Shown: positions 17,034 through 26,269 of the stretch, in pieces
Layout of the letters: each line of letters opens with the position of its first letter
How positions within the stretch are numbered: position 1 is the first letter of the stretch
Notes under the pieces: model-generated
Seen by the model: only the letters and a program-made list of their open reading frames with translations
Databases searched by the model: none
Told to the model about the DNA's origin: nothing
Position numbers and translations under genes: made by a program
Source of the DNA: Clostridiales bacterium
Lineage (GTDB): Bacteria; Bacillota; Clostridia; Oscillospirales; Oscillospiraceae
Direction: 5' to 3'
DNA length: 33,601 nucleotides
NCBI GenBank assembly: GCA_021205375.1
Contig: JAJPXR010000149.1
Coordinates: 1 to 33,601 of the forward strand

Positions 17034-17966
17034 ATGCCTGTGTTAAAGTTAAAGCCCGCCTGCAAGGACTATATCTGGGGCGGGAAGCGCCTGAAAACGG
17101 ACTATCACAAGGAATTTGACGGCCCCCGGCTGGCGGAGTGCTGGGAGCTGTCCTGTCACCCGGACGGGCCTTCTGTCATCACCAACGGCGTTTTCGCAGG
17201 GCGGACACTGCGGGAATACCTCGCCGCCGTGGGGAAACGGGTGCTGGGCAGTAACTGCCAGGTGTTCCGGGAGTTCCCCATCCTCATCAAGCTCATCGAC
17301 GCAAAAGACAATCTGTCCATTCAGGTGCATCCCAACAACACCGACGCCCTGGAAAATGAGCACCAGTACGGCAAAACCGAGATGTGGTACGTGCTGGACG
17401 CCGAACCCGGCGCATACCTCTACTATGGCTTCCGGGAACCGATCTCCAAAGGGGAGTTCCGGCGGCGCATCCAAGATGGGACCTTGCTGGAGGTACTGAA
17501 CGCCGTACCAGTTCACAAGGGCGACCTGTTTTACATTCCGGCGGGGACCCTCCACGCCATCTGTAAGGGTATCGTTATTGCGGAGATCCAGCAGAGTTCC
17601 AACGTGACCTATCGGGTCTTTGATTATAACCGGGTGGGAGCGGACGGAATGTCCCGGAAGCTCCATGTGGATCAGGCGGTGGAGGTCACCCACTGTCAGC
17701 CGCCCCGCACCGACTACAACTTCGGCGGACACCTGGCCCGCAGCGCCTACTTCACCGTCGATGTGGTGCAGGCGCCCTATGCGGGGGACTGTGACGACGA
17801 ATCCTTCACCTCCCTCCTGGTGTTGGAGGGAGAGGGCGAGGTACAGTGCGGGAAAGAGGCCATGCCCTGCCAGAAAGGGGACAGTCTGTTTCTGCCTGCC
17901 GACAGCGGGGAATTTTCCATCGCAGGAACGATTAGCGCCTTAATGACACGGGTGGGGACAATATAG
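17034..17966 (+). CDS. manA: Mannose-6-phosphate isomerase, class I
   Basis: KPACKDYIWGGKRLKTDY; LIKLIDAKDNLSIQVHPNN; EMWYVLDAEPGAYLYYGF; GDLFYIPAGTLHAI; VTYRVFDYNR. Start at 17034 with AAGGAG SD; the supplied ORF start at 16962 lies inside the MITE. Confidence 0.94.
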   Translation: MPVLKLKPACKDYIWGGKRLKTDYHKEFDGPRLAECWELSCHPDGPSVITNGVFAGRTLREYLAAVGKRVLGSNCQVFREFPILIKLIDAKDNLSIQVHPNNTDALENEHQYGKTEMWYVLDAEPGAYLYYGFREPISKGEFRRRIQDGTLLEVLNAVPVHKGDLFYIPAGTLHAICKGIVIAEIQQSSNVTYRVFDYNRVGADGMSRKLHVDQAVEVTHCQPPRTDYNFGGHLARSAYFTVDVVQAPYAGDCDDESFTSLLVLEGEGEVQCGKEAMPCQKGDSLFLPADSGEFSIAGTISALMTRVGTI

Positions 17967-18071
17967 CCGTTTGCCGCCGAAAACGAGCTGTCAACGAAAA
18001 GCTGTTCTTTGTGGAAAACTTGTCCCATGTTGGGCAGAAGCGCTGACCGAATGACAAAGCACAATCCCCTC

Positions 18072-18180
18072 TTGCCTCCCCTGAAAGGGCAGGGAGGGGC
18101 AAAGCCCTGGAAGTGCCGCTTGACGGCGGAGGAGGGCCGCCGCCTTTCGGCGGTGGCGGCAGGGTTTCACGCTAGTGAAA
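18072..18180. repeat. Composite intergenic palindromic cluster including REP-like copy C
   Basis: 18093-18130 GGAGGGGCAAAGCCCTGGAAGTGCCGCTTGACGGCGGA matches copies A/B; also 18136-18157 GCCGCCGCC-TTTC-GGCGGTGGC and 18165-18180 TTTCAC-GCTA-GTGAAA hairpins. Confidence 0.8.
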
Positions 18181-18262
18181 GTGACAAGGTTCATTCGAAG
18201 GGACAAGTTCAAAAGTTTCAGTTTTTGGCTAGGAGCTAATAGCTATTATACAGGAGAAAACC

Positions 18263-18934
18263 ATGCTGCCAGATTATGAGACGGAAACAGATCGGGTCCA
18301 CCGGCACCTGAAAGAGGATTTGACCAGAACAGAGCGACTGCGGAACTGGTGGTGGTATCACCGGTTTTACCTGCTGCTGGCCCTGTTGGTGTTGCTGCTG
18401 CTGGGTTACTTCGCCTGGCAGGACGCGGGAGTAGACGACCCGGACTACCATGTGGCCTGGGTGGGCGTCACCCAGCTGACCGACGAGGAGGCGGACGCCC
18501 TGACCCAGCGGCTGGCGGCCTTCGGCGAGGACGTGAACGGCGACGGCCGGGTGGTGGTGCAGCTCCACCAGTATTGTATTGACCTCTCCTCCAACGGAGA
18601 GGGACAGTCCGGCCAGGAGGTTCTGGCGGCCTACAACGGACTGGAAACGGATTTTACCGTCTACCAGAGCGGCATCTTCCTGCTGGAGGACCCGGAGAGT
18701 TTTCAGGCCACCTATGGGGCGCTTTGCCGCCTGGACGGGACGCTGCCGGAGGACGATGAGAGCGCCGAAACGCTGACAGTGGCCTGGGAGGACATCTCCA
18801 CCTTAGGAGCATTGCCTGTGGACTGTGATTGTTACCTGGGATTCCGGGGTGTCTGGGACGATTCCGGCACCGGGGAGGCCCGGCTGGAGGATGACTGGGC
18901 GCTGTGGTGCAATATTTTGAGCAGCGTGGAATAA
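18263..18934 (+). CDS. Hypothetical protein with one N-terminal TM helix
   Basis: SD CAGGAG; HRFYLLLALLVLLLLGYFAW TM; acidic extracytoplasmic domain; no recognised family. Confidence 0.75.
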   Translation: MLPDYETETDRVHRHLKEDLTRTERLRNWWWYHRFYLLLALLVLLLLGYFAWQDAGVDDPDYHVAWVGVTQLTDEEADALTQRLAAFGEDVNGDGRVVVQLHQYCIDLSSNGEGQSGQEVLAAYNGLETDFTVYQSGIFLLEDPESFQATYGALCRLDGTLPEDDESAETLTVAWEDISTLGALPVDCDCYLGFRGVWDDSGTGEARLEDDWALWCNILSSVE

Positions 18935-18991
18935 AGGCAACACCACACAATTAGAGTTGCGGCGTCTTACGGAATTGTGCGGTGCCGCCTT
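18934..18991. repeat. 58-bp inverted-repeat element between the hypothetical gene and GH26
   Basis: AAGGCAACACCACACAATT ... AATTGTGCGGTGCCGCCTT, 16/19 complementary; no T-tract follows. Confidence 0.6.
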
Positions 18992-19059
18992 AAAAAAGGG
19001 GAGGTGAAACGACAGACAAAGGAACTATATCAACCTCAAAGCGGAAAGAAGGTAGAATT

Positions 19060-22000
19060 ATGAAAAAACAGCGAACAAAACGCCTTGTCGCCCTGGTGCT
19101 GGCCCTGGCAATGACCCTGTCCACCCTGTCCTTGCCCGTTTACGCGGCGGACATCTCTGAGACTGTCTTTGACGCCGCTGACACGCTCCCCGCAGCAGAA
19201 GTAGCGGAGACGGAAACCCCATCGGCAGAGGACGCAGACGAAACTGGCGCTGAGTCTGTCGCAGAGGAATCCATTGAAAACGCAGAGGATGCAGACGCAG
19301 CCACCAGCGAAAGCGCGGAAGCCGCCGACAGTGGGACTGCCGAGGCGCAACAGATCGTCACCGCTGCGGAGACACTGACCCCTCCCGCCACGGACAAGGT
19401 CGGCTTGGAGGAGGAATCCGGCTGGTACTACGGCAGCGGCTGGGAATGGCAGTACTCCGGCGCAGACAACTCCTCCGTCACCCAGGAAAACGGCATGGTC
19501 AAAGCCACAGTGGATTTCAGCGCCGATTCCGGGTATAGCTACAGCAAAATGGCCATTTCCTATTACAGCGACGACGGTGTCTCCCTGGACGGCGTCAATC
19601 AGGTAACGCTGGACTTTTACTATGACGAAGCCAATATGACATCCGGCAGCTTCCAGATGACCTTTTACTCTGATGTGCTGCAAATCGGCGAGACTGCCGT
19701 GGACATGAGCGCGGCAGAAACCGTGGAGGACACCCTGAAAAAGGTGTCTGTGACCCTGACCGGCGACAGTGCCTCCGGTTCCGTCAGCGGCAGCACTTTC
19801 TGCCTGATTGGTGTGAACACCGACTATCAGGGCGACCTGTGGCTGGACAATATTCAGTTCGCTCAGGCAGATACGGAGGAGGACGACGGATATGTGGATG
19901 CTACGGAAACGGCGGACACCCAAACCAGTCTCTCCGGCAGTTCTTCTGCGCTGACAGTCAACGGCACCTCCTATGCCTACGCCACTGAGGTGCAGTTGGC
20001 CGACCCCGATGCGGACGACTGTGTTCTGGCCCTGTACCAATACCTGAAAGCCGTGGGTGAATCTGACTCTGCTCTCTACGGCCACATGGAGGACACCGTC
20101 CTCAAGGCCGGTTCCAGCAGTCTGTCTTACTCGGACACCCTGGACTTGACCGGTTCCCTCTCCGCTATCGACGGATATGACTGCGGCGACCTGTTTGCCG
20201 GTTTCGCCGCCAAATACAACGCCCGTCACCCCGACGAGGAGCAGCTGCCAGAGACCACCGAGGGCAATATCAAGGCCGCTGCGCTGCTGTCCAACGAATC
20301 TATTGAGAGCGGCGCGATTATGACACTCTCCTGCCATATGCCAAACTTTGCCTATGCCACGGAGACAGACCCCGACGCGGAAAAGACCTATGACCGCTAC
20401 GACTACAGCGCGGCAGACTCCTACACACTGACGGGCGATACGATGAACGAACTCCTGCCCGGCGGTGCGTACAATGCCCAGTTCACCGCCTTCCTGGACC
20501 TGGTAGCAGAGTACGCCCAGCAGGTGGACGGCGCGATCCTGTTCCGTCCCTTCCACGAGAACACAGGCAGCTGGTTCTGGTGGGGCAAGGCTTTCTGCGA
20601 TGCGGAGACCTATAAGAGTGTGTACAAGTACACCGTGGAATACCTGCGGGACGAAAAGGGAGTACATAACCTGCTGTATGTCTATGGACCCGGCTCGGAG
20701 GCCGCCACTGTAGAAGAATATGGTGAGCGCTATCCCGGCGATGCGTATGTGGACATCGTGGGTTTCGACTCCTATGACGACCAGGCCACGGACGGCGACA
20801 GCTACACCTTCCAGAAGAACTTTGAGGCCGTTGTAGCGGTGACAGACCAGTTCGCCAAGGAACATAACAAGCTCTTTGCCGTCACAGAGACCGGCATCAG
20901 CAACAGTGCAATGAAAAAGACTGGAAACGAGCGTTTGGAGTGGTTCACAGAGATCCTGGACATCATCACCAAAGACGATTACGACTGTGTCTATTACATG
21001 GTCTGGTCCAACTACTCCTCCAACGGCAACTATTATTCCCCCTTCGCCGTTTTGGTCAATGAGGACGGTACGCTTCACGGCCACGAATTGATGGACCCCT
21101 TCATCCGCTTTTATAACAACGCCAAAAGTATTTTTGCCACAGACCAGCAGGCAGTACTCTGCGGTGAAACGCAGCCCGCCACTCCCACCGTCGGAAACTG
21201 GGACATCACCGGCTACTTTACCGCGCCTGTCGCCGGAACCCGTATTTTAGATGCCACCACCGTCACCGCTCGGGTGAGCCAGGCGGACACGGATGCCGTA
21301 ATCACAGTTTCCAACGGGACTAACGTGATTACCCTAGACACCACTGTAGACGGGAAAACGGTCTCTGCCGAACTGACAGCGGAGGTGCTGGCACAGTTGG
21401 GGAAGACAGCCAGCGGCGCCATTTATCTTTGCGTGGGCGAGGAGCAGCTGGCGGAGAACAGCGTGATTTTCAACATCGAGGAAACCGAGGCCGACCCCTA
21501 TCTGGTAGACGACTTTGAGTCCTACTACGGGGTGGATTCTCTGCTGACCAGCACCTGGGCCACCAACAAAGCTTCCGGCAGCACCATCTCCCTGACCCTG
21601 ACCGATGCGAACGGGGAAGCGCAGGAGGGCTTCGGCCTGAACTTCACCTATTCCGAAACCAGCGGCGGCTGGGCCGGGGCTACCATTAGCAAAGAAGTGG
21701 ACTGGTCGGACTGCAACGCCCTCCAGTTCTGGACCATCCCCGATGCCAACCAGCAGAAGGTGGTCATCCAAATTCAGGCCAACGACACTTGCTATGAGGC
21801 GTATCTGAATCTCTATGAGGATTATGCGGCTCTGGCAGGACAACCCACGTTGGTAACCATCCCCTTCACTGAATTTTGCCAGCGAGACACCGAGGGCAAT
21901 CCCACAGGTGGGCTGGTAAACGACTGTTCCAGTGTGACTTCCTTCGGCCTGTGGGTCAACGCCATCGACAACGAGTATTTTGACGGCGACACCGTCAGCG

Positions 22001-23061
22001 GCTCCATCTGGTACGACAACATCACAGCCGTTCCTACTGACCTGACCGAAGCGACCTTTACGGCGTTGACACAGGAAGAAACCGTCGATACTTCTGGCCT
22101 GACCACCGCGATTGAGCAGGCGGAGTCTCTAAACGAGAGCGACTACACGGCTGACAGATGGGCCGATTTGCAAACAGCGCTGGCCGCCGCCAAGACCGTG
22201 GCCGCCAATGCCGCAGCAACCCAGAGTGAGATAGACGAAGCTGCCACCGCTCTGACCAGTGCAATCTCTGCCCTGGAAACGCTGCCTATTGTTGACAGCT
22301 CTGCGCTGACCGCCGCCATCGAGCAGGCGGAGGCCCTGACCGAGAGTGACTATACCGCCGACAGTTGGTCTGCGCTGCAATCCGCACTGGAAAGTGCCAA
22401 AATCGTGGCCGCCAACGGCTCCGCCACACAGGACAAAGTGGAAGAGGCCGCTGCCGCTCTGACCTTTGCCATCTCCGGCTTGGAAGTGGCTGAAAAGGTC
22501 ACTGTTCCCGCCGCCACTAAAATCACCTCTGCGGCGAACAAGGCCAAGGGTATCAAGCTCACCTGGAACAAGGTCTCCGCAGCCACCCACTACCAAGTCT
22601 ACCGTAAGATCGGCAGCGGCAGCTGGAAGAAGGTCAAAACCACCACCTCTACCACCTGGACCGACACCGCAGCCACCAAGAACGGCACCAAGTACCAGTA
22701 CAAGGTCTACGCGGTGAACTCCGCCGGAAAGAGCAAAGCTTCCGTTACTAAGACCATCTACCGGTTGACCGCCAAGCACTTCACCCGCGCCAAGAACGTC
22801 AGGGGTAAGAAGATCAGCCTCAAGTGGACCCGGAATACCAAAGCCACCGGTTATATTATCGAGTATTCCACCAGCAAGAGCTTCACCAGCTCTACTACCA
22901 AGACGGTGAACATCAAGGGCAATAAGAACCTGACCACCACCCTGAAAAATCTGAAAAAAGGTAAGACCTATTACATTCGTATGCGGCCCTACAAGACCTC
23001 CGGCAGCGTGACTTCTTACGCTGGTTGGAGCAAGGTCAAGACAGTTAAGGTCAAGAAGTAA
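19060..23061 (+). CDS. Secreted modular GH26 endo-beta-mannanase (CBM27-like, GH26, CBM23-like, two FIVAR repeats, Fn3-like C-terminus)
   Basis: Signal peptide MKKQRTKRLVALVLALAMTLSTLSLPVYA; GAILFRPFHENTGSWFWWG (acid/base) and KLFAVTETGIS (nucleophile); carbohydrate-binding module-like beta-rich regions on both sides; two AIEQAExLxESDYTAD repeats; Lys-rich Fn3-like tail. Confidence 0.92.
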   Translation: MKKQRTKRLVALVLALAMTLSTLSLPVYAADISETVFDAADTLPAAEVAETETPSAEDADETGAESVAEESIENAEDADAATSESAEAADSGTAEAQQIVTAAETLTPPATDKVGLEEESGWYYGSGWEWQYSGADNSSVTQENGMVKATVDFSADSGYSYSKMAISYYSDDGVSLDGVNQVTLDFYYDEANMTSGSFQMTFYSDVLQIGETAVDMSAAETVEDTLKKVSVTLTGDSASGSVSGSTFCLIGVNTDYQGDLWLDNIQFAQADTEEDDGYVDATETADTQTSLSGSSSALTVNGTSYAYATEVQLADPDADDCVLALYQYLKAVGESDSALYGHMEDTVLKAGSSSLSYSDTLDLTGSLSAIDGYDCGDLFAGFAAKYNARHPDEEQLPETTEGNIKAAALLSNESIESGAIMTLSCHMPNFAYATETDPDAEKTYDRYDYSAADSYTLTGDTMNELLPGGAYNAQFTAFLDLVAEYAQQVDGAILFRPFHENTGSWFWWGKAFCDAETYKSVYKYTVEYLRDEKGVHNLLYVYGPGSEAATVEEYGERYPGDAYVDIVGFDSYDDQATDGDSYTFQKNFEAVVAVTDQFAKEHNKLFAVTETGISNSAMKKTGNERLEWFTEILDIITKDDYDCVYYMVWSNYSSNGNYYSPFAVLVNEDGTLHGHELMDPFIRFYNNAKSIFATDQQAVLCGETQPATPTVGNWDITGYFTAPVAGTRILDATTVTARVSQADTDAVITVSNGTNVITLDTTVDGKTVSAELTAEVLAQLGKTASGAIYLCVGEEQLAENSVIFNIEETEADPYLVDDFESYYGVDSLLTSTWATNKASGSTISLTLTDANGEAQEGFGLNFTYSETSGGWAGATISKEVDWSDCNALQFWTIPDANQQKVVIQIQANDTCYEAYLNLYEDYAALAGQPTLVTIPFTEFCQRDTEGNPTGGLVNDCSSVTSFGLWVNAIDNEYFDGDTVSGSIWYDNITAVPTDLTEATFTALTQEETVDTSGLTTAIEQAESLNESDYTADRWADLQTALAAAKTVAANAAATQSEIDEAATALTSAISALETLPIVDSSALTAAIEQAEALTESDYTADSWSALQSALESAKIVAANGSATQDKVEEAAAALTFAISGLEVAEKVTVPAATKITSAANKAKGIKLTWNKVSAATHYQVYRKIGSGSWKKVKTTTSTTWTDTAATKNGTKYQYKVYAVNSAGKSKASVTKTIYRLTAKHFTRAKNVRGKKISLKWTRNTKATGYIIEYSTSKSFTSSTTKTVNIKGNKNLTTTLKNLKKGKTYYIRMRPYKTSGSVTSYAGWSKVKTVKVKK
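22099..22485 (+). repeat. Two tandem FIVAR-type domain repeats within the mannanase gene
   Basis: TTAIEQAESLNESDYTADRWADLQTALAAAKTVAAN... and TAAIEQAEALTESDYTADSWSALQSALESAKIVAAN... Confidence 0.85.
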
Positions 23062-23113
23062 TATAGACTTGTTTCTGCCTAAAGCCGGAATACAACAACC
23101 CGCAAAATAAACG

Positions 23114-23150
23114 AATACCGCGCATGGGATAACCTGTGCGCGGTATTTTG
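23114..23150 (+). terminator. Rho-independent terminator after the GH26 gene
   Basis: Perfect 11-bp stem AATACCGCGCA ... TGCGCGGTATT followed by TTG. Confidence 0.75.
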
Positions 23151-23287
23151 TCAACCTAGAAGTAGAATGGGATTGGTTGAACAGCCTATTTCAAGTATTC
23201 TTTAGGACAACTCTTGATAAGCTCCTTTATTTGTGATAAGCTATCACCATAAGTAAATTATATGATTCGGTCTTGGAGGTGACGGAC

Positions 23288-24979
23288 ATGGAGAGAAAAA
23301 GGCTGCCCATCGGAACGGAAAATTTTGAAAAACTGCGCCATGAAAACCTGTATTATGTGGATAAGACCGGGCTGATTAAAGAGCTGCTCAGCAATTTCTG
23401 TGATGTGACACTTTTCACTCGTCCCCGGCGTTTCGGCAAAACGCTGAATATGAGTATGCTCCGGTATTTCTTCGAGGTCGGGACAGACAAAAGCCTCTTC
23501 GATGGATTGGACATTTCCAAAGAAACAGCACTGTGCGAACAGCATATGGGGCAGTACCCGGTCATTTCCATCAGCCTGAAAGGGGTAGAGGGCTGGGAGT
23601 ATGAAGACGCTCGGCAAGGTTTGTGGAGCATTATTGGGTTTGAGGCAAGACGTTTTCGTTTTCTTGAGAATAGTGACCGGTTGAGTCAGACAGAGCAACA
23701 AATGTTCCGTGACTTAGAGATGGAAAAGGGAAAACTGGAAAACAGTCTTAGACTGCTTTCCCAACTGCTCTATGAGCACTACGGCAAAAAAGTTGTTATC
23801 TTAGTCGATGAATACGATGTTCCCCTGGACAAAGCATATCAGCGTGGCTATTACAACCAGATGATTTTGCTCATTCGACAGATGCTCAACGCGGCCCTGA
23901 AAACCAACGATGCCTTGCAGCTTGCGGTTTTGACGGGTTGTCTGCGCATTTCCAAGGAGAGTATTTTTACTGGGCTGAACAACCTGAACGTCAATACTAT
24001 CGTGGATGAGAAGTATGATGAATGGTTCGGATTTACAGATGCAGAGGTTCAGGACCTGCTCCGCTATTATGGCCTTAGTGAGTACTATGCTCGCACAAAA
24101 GAATGGTATGATGGCTACTGCTTTGGGCAGACAAATGTCTACTGTCCTTGGGATGTTGTTAAGTGGTGCGACCACCTCTTGAATGAATCCCGCAAGGTGC
24201 CACAGAACTTCTGGGCCAACACCAGCAGCAACGATATGATCGTCCGCTTTGCAGAGAAAGCCGATTTGGGAACTCGTGAACAAATCGAAGCGTTGATTGC
24301 GGGGGAGTCCGTGTATAAAGAGTTGCAGCTTGATTTAACATACCCGGAAATTGACGAGGAGCCAGACCATATCTGGAGCGTGCTGTTTACCACTGGTTAT
24401 TTGACCCAGCGGGGAATGAACGACTTTGGTGAATATGAGCTGGTGATTCCTAACAGGGAAATCCGTTCTATCTTTATTGAAAAAATTGACAAGTGGTTCT
24501 CTAACAAAATCAAAAAGGATACAGATGGACTGAATAGATTGATTGACGCCGTCGAAAGCGGCGTCCCAGGTGAAATCCAGGATTATCTGAACGACTGCAT
24601 GGCCGACTCCATCAGTTTCCTGGACGGTGGAGCCATCGAAGTCAGAGAGAACTTTTACCACGGTATGCTGATTGGTATGCTCAAGACCAACCGGGCATGG
24701 CGTATCCGGTCCAACCGTGAAGCAGGCAGCGGACGGGCAGATATTATTGTGGAGCCAGTGAAGAAGCGGCAGAAGAACTTTGCCGTTATTATCGAAGTGA
24801 AATATACTGCAGACGAGCGGCAGTTGGAACAGAAGGCTCAGGAAGCACTAGTGCAGATCACTGCGAAGCGGTACGACGAGTTCTTTGGCATTGATATGCC
24901 GCCGGAGATCATCCACTACGGCATTGCGTTTTATAAAAAGAAGTGCCGGGTCAAAATGGAGCGGGTACAGGGAGCTTAA
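23288..24979 (+). CDS. AAA-ATPase-like / PD-(D/E)XK nuclease family protein (AAA_9 + DUF1703 type)
   Basis: LPIGTENFEKLRHENLYYVDKTGLIKELL; FTRPRRFGKTLNMSML (Walker A); VVILVDEYDVPLDKAY (Walker B); GSGRADIIVEPVKKRQKNFAVIIEVKY (D...ExK); SD GGAGGTG. Confidence 0.92.
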   Translation: MERKRLPIGTENFEKLRHENLYYVDKTGLIKELLSNFCDVTLFTRPRRFGKTLNMSMLRYFFEVGTDKSLFDGLDISKETALCEQHMGQYPVISISLKGVEGWEYEDARQGLWSIIGFEARRFRFLENSDRLSQTEQQMFRDLEMEKGKLENSLRLLSQLLYEHYGKKVVILVDEYDVPLDKAYQRGYYNQMILLIRQMLNAALKTNDALQLAVLTGCLRISKESIFTGLNNLNVNTIVDEKYDEWFGFTDAEVQDLLRYYGLSEYYARTKEWYDGYCFGQTNVYCPWDVVKWCDHLLNESRKVPQNFWANTSSNDMIVRFAEKADLGTREQIEALIAGESVYKELQLDLTYPEIDEEPDHIWSVLFTTGYLTQRGMNDFGEYELVIPNREIRSIFIEKIDKWFSNKIKKDTDGLNRLIDAVESGVPGEIQDYLNDCMADSISFLDGGAIEVRENFYHGMLIGMLKTNRAWRIRSNREAGSGRADIIVEPVKKRQKNFAVIIEVKYTADERQLEQKAQEALVQITAKRYDEFFGIDMPPEIIHYGIAFYKKKCRVKMERVQGA

Positions 24980-25129
24980 CGGGATTCGTTTGCCCCAATT
25001 TTACCCCAACCTAAACGTCGCTGTTTGTGGCATATCAGGAACTGTGTATAAATGGTCTGAAAAGGCTTCCTAAACCCACAGAAATACGCCCGTACAGGAA
25101 CAATTTTTGAAAAATCCAAATGTTGTCAT

Positions 25130-25174
25130 CCTCATGACCCGAAGGTCGTTGGTTCAAATCCGGCCCAGCAACCA
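25130..25174 (+). pseudogene. Degenerate 3' fragment of an initiator-tRNA-like gene (anticodon loop to CCA)
   Basis: CTCATGACCCGAAGGTCGTTGGTTCAAATCCGGCCCAGCAACCA: CAT in anticodon position, intact T-arm (GTTGG-TTCAAAT-CCGGC), CCA end; acceptor strand one nt short; no 5' half present. Confidence 0.65.
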
Positions 25175-26038
25175 TAAAAAGTTCTGAAATCTGAACCATT
25201 CATCATACTTTTCATCCACGATGGTATTGACATTCAGGTTGTTCAGCCCGGTGAAAATACTCTCCTTGGAAATGCGCAGACAGCCAGTCAACACCGCAAG
25301 CTGCAAGGCATCGTTGGTTTTCAGGGCGGCGTTAAGCATTTGCCGAATGAGCAGGATCATCTGGTCATAGTAGCCACGCTGGTAGGCTTTGTCCAGGGGA
25401 ACATCGTACTCGTCAATCAGGATGACGACCTTTTTGCCATAGTATTTGTTGAGAAGCTGGGACAGAAATTGTAAGCTTCCTTCCAAGTCTCCTGTCCCAT
25501 CGCAAAGGTTCTCTAACTCACTGGCTTCAGATTTACTTAACAAGTCATTTTGTGTCAAATAGAAAACCTTATTCGCCTCTGCCTTTATAATTCTCCAAAC
25601 GCCTCGCAGAGCGTCCGCAAAGTCCCAGCCCTCCACACCTTTCAGACTGATGGAGATGACCGGATACTGCCCCATATGCTGTTCGCAAAGCGCCGCTTCT
25701 TTGGAAATGTCCAGCCCGTCGAAAAGGCTTTTATCTGTCCCGACCTCAAAGAAATACCGGAGCATACTCATGTTCAGGCTTTTACCGAAGCGTCGGGGGC
25801 GGGTAAAAAGCGTCACCAACGCCCCCTGATTCAACAGGTCTCGAATCAAATTTGTTTTATCCACGTAGTAATAGCCGCGGGTGCGCATATCCATGAAATT
25901 TTCGATCCCCAGTGGCAGTTTCAACCTTTCCATTCCTGATTCACCTCCGAACATCTGTGGAACAAATCTCTTATGATAATGTCTGCTGAAGAAACTGCCA
26001 TGCGGTTTATTTGCGCGGTGAAAGCCGTGCAACTTCAT
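25154..26038 (-). pseudogene. C-terminally truncated paralogue of the AAA-ATPase-like/PD-(D/E)XK protein
   Basis: Near-identical to the 23288-24979 product from RPRRFGK to DEKYDEWF, then diverges (RFQNFLWLLGRI) through the tRNA fragment; nuclease domain absent; true start probably MERLKLPLGIENF. Confidence 0.85.
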
Positions 26039-26269
26039 GAAATCAGCAGTTTCACGCTGGTTTCGTGGAATGCAACCATTGTTGCAATGCGTATGGCTTT
26101 TGTTCAGTACGCCTTATGATATAAGTAGCGTACCATAAAAGCGCCTTCTCAGCAAGTGGTTGCCCATAAAAAATACACAAAATCACAACTTGTCATATTC
26201 GATAAGAGCAATACGCAAAATCAAGCAGCCAGTACTCACTGCTCAAAACAATGGATACTGGCTGCTACG

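Noticed and set aside
19036-21084. 682-aa minus-strand ORF antisense to GH26
   Set aside because: Shadow of the mannanase gene created by codon bias.
22099-22485. Possible CRISPR-like or minisatellite array
   Set aside because: Explained by two protein-level FIVAR domain repeats; no short regular direct repeats with spacers. No CRISPR array was seen anywhere in the window.
24980-25125. Possible remnant of a tyrosine integrase C-terminus (minus strand text ...LGWGKIGANESR) beside the tRNA fragment
   Set aside because: Only about a dozen residues with weak resemblance; too short to support without a search.
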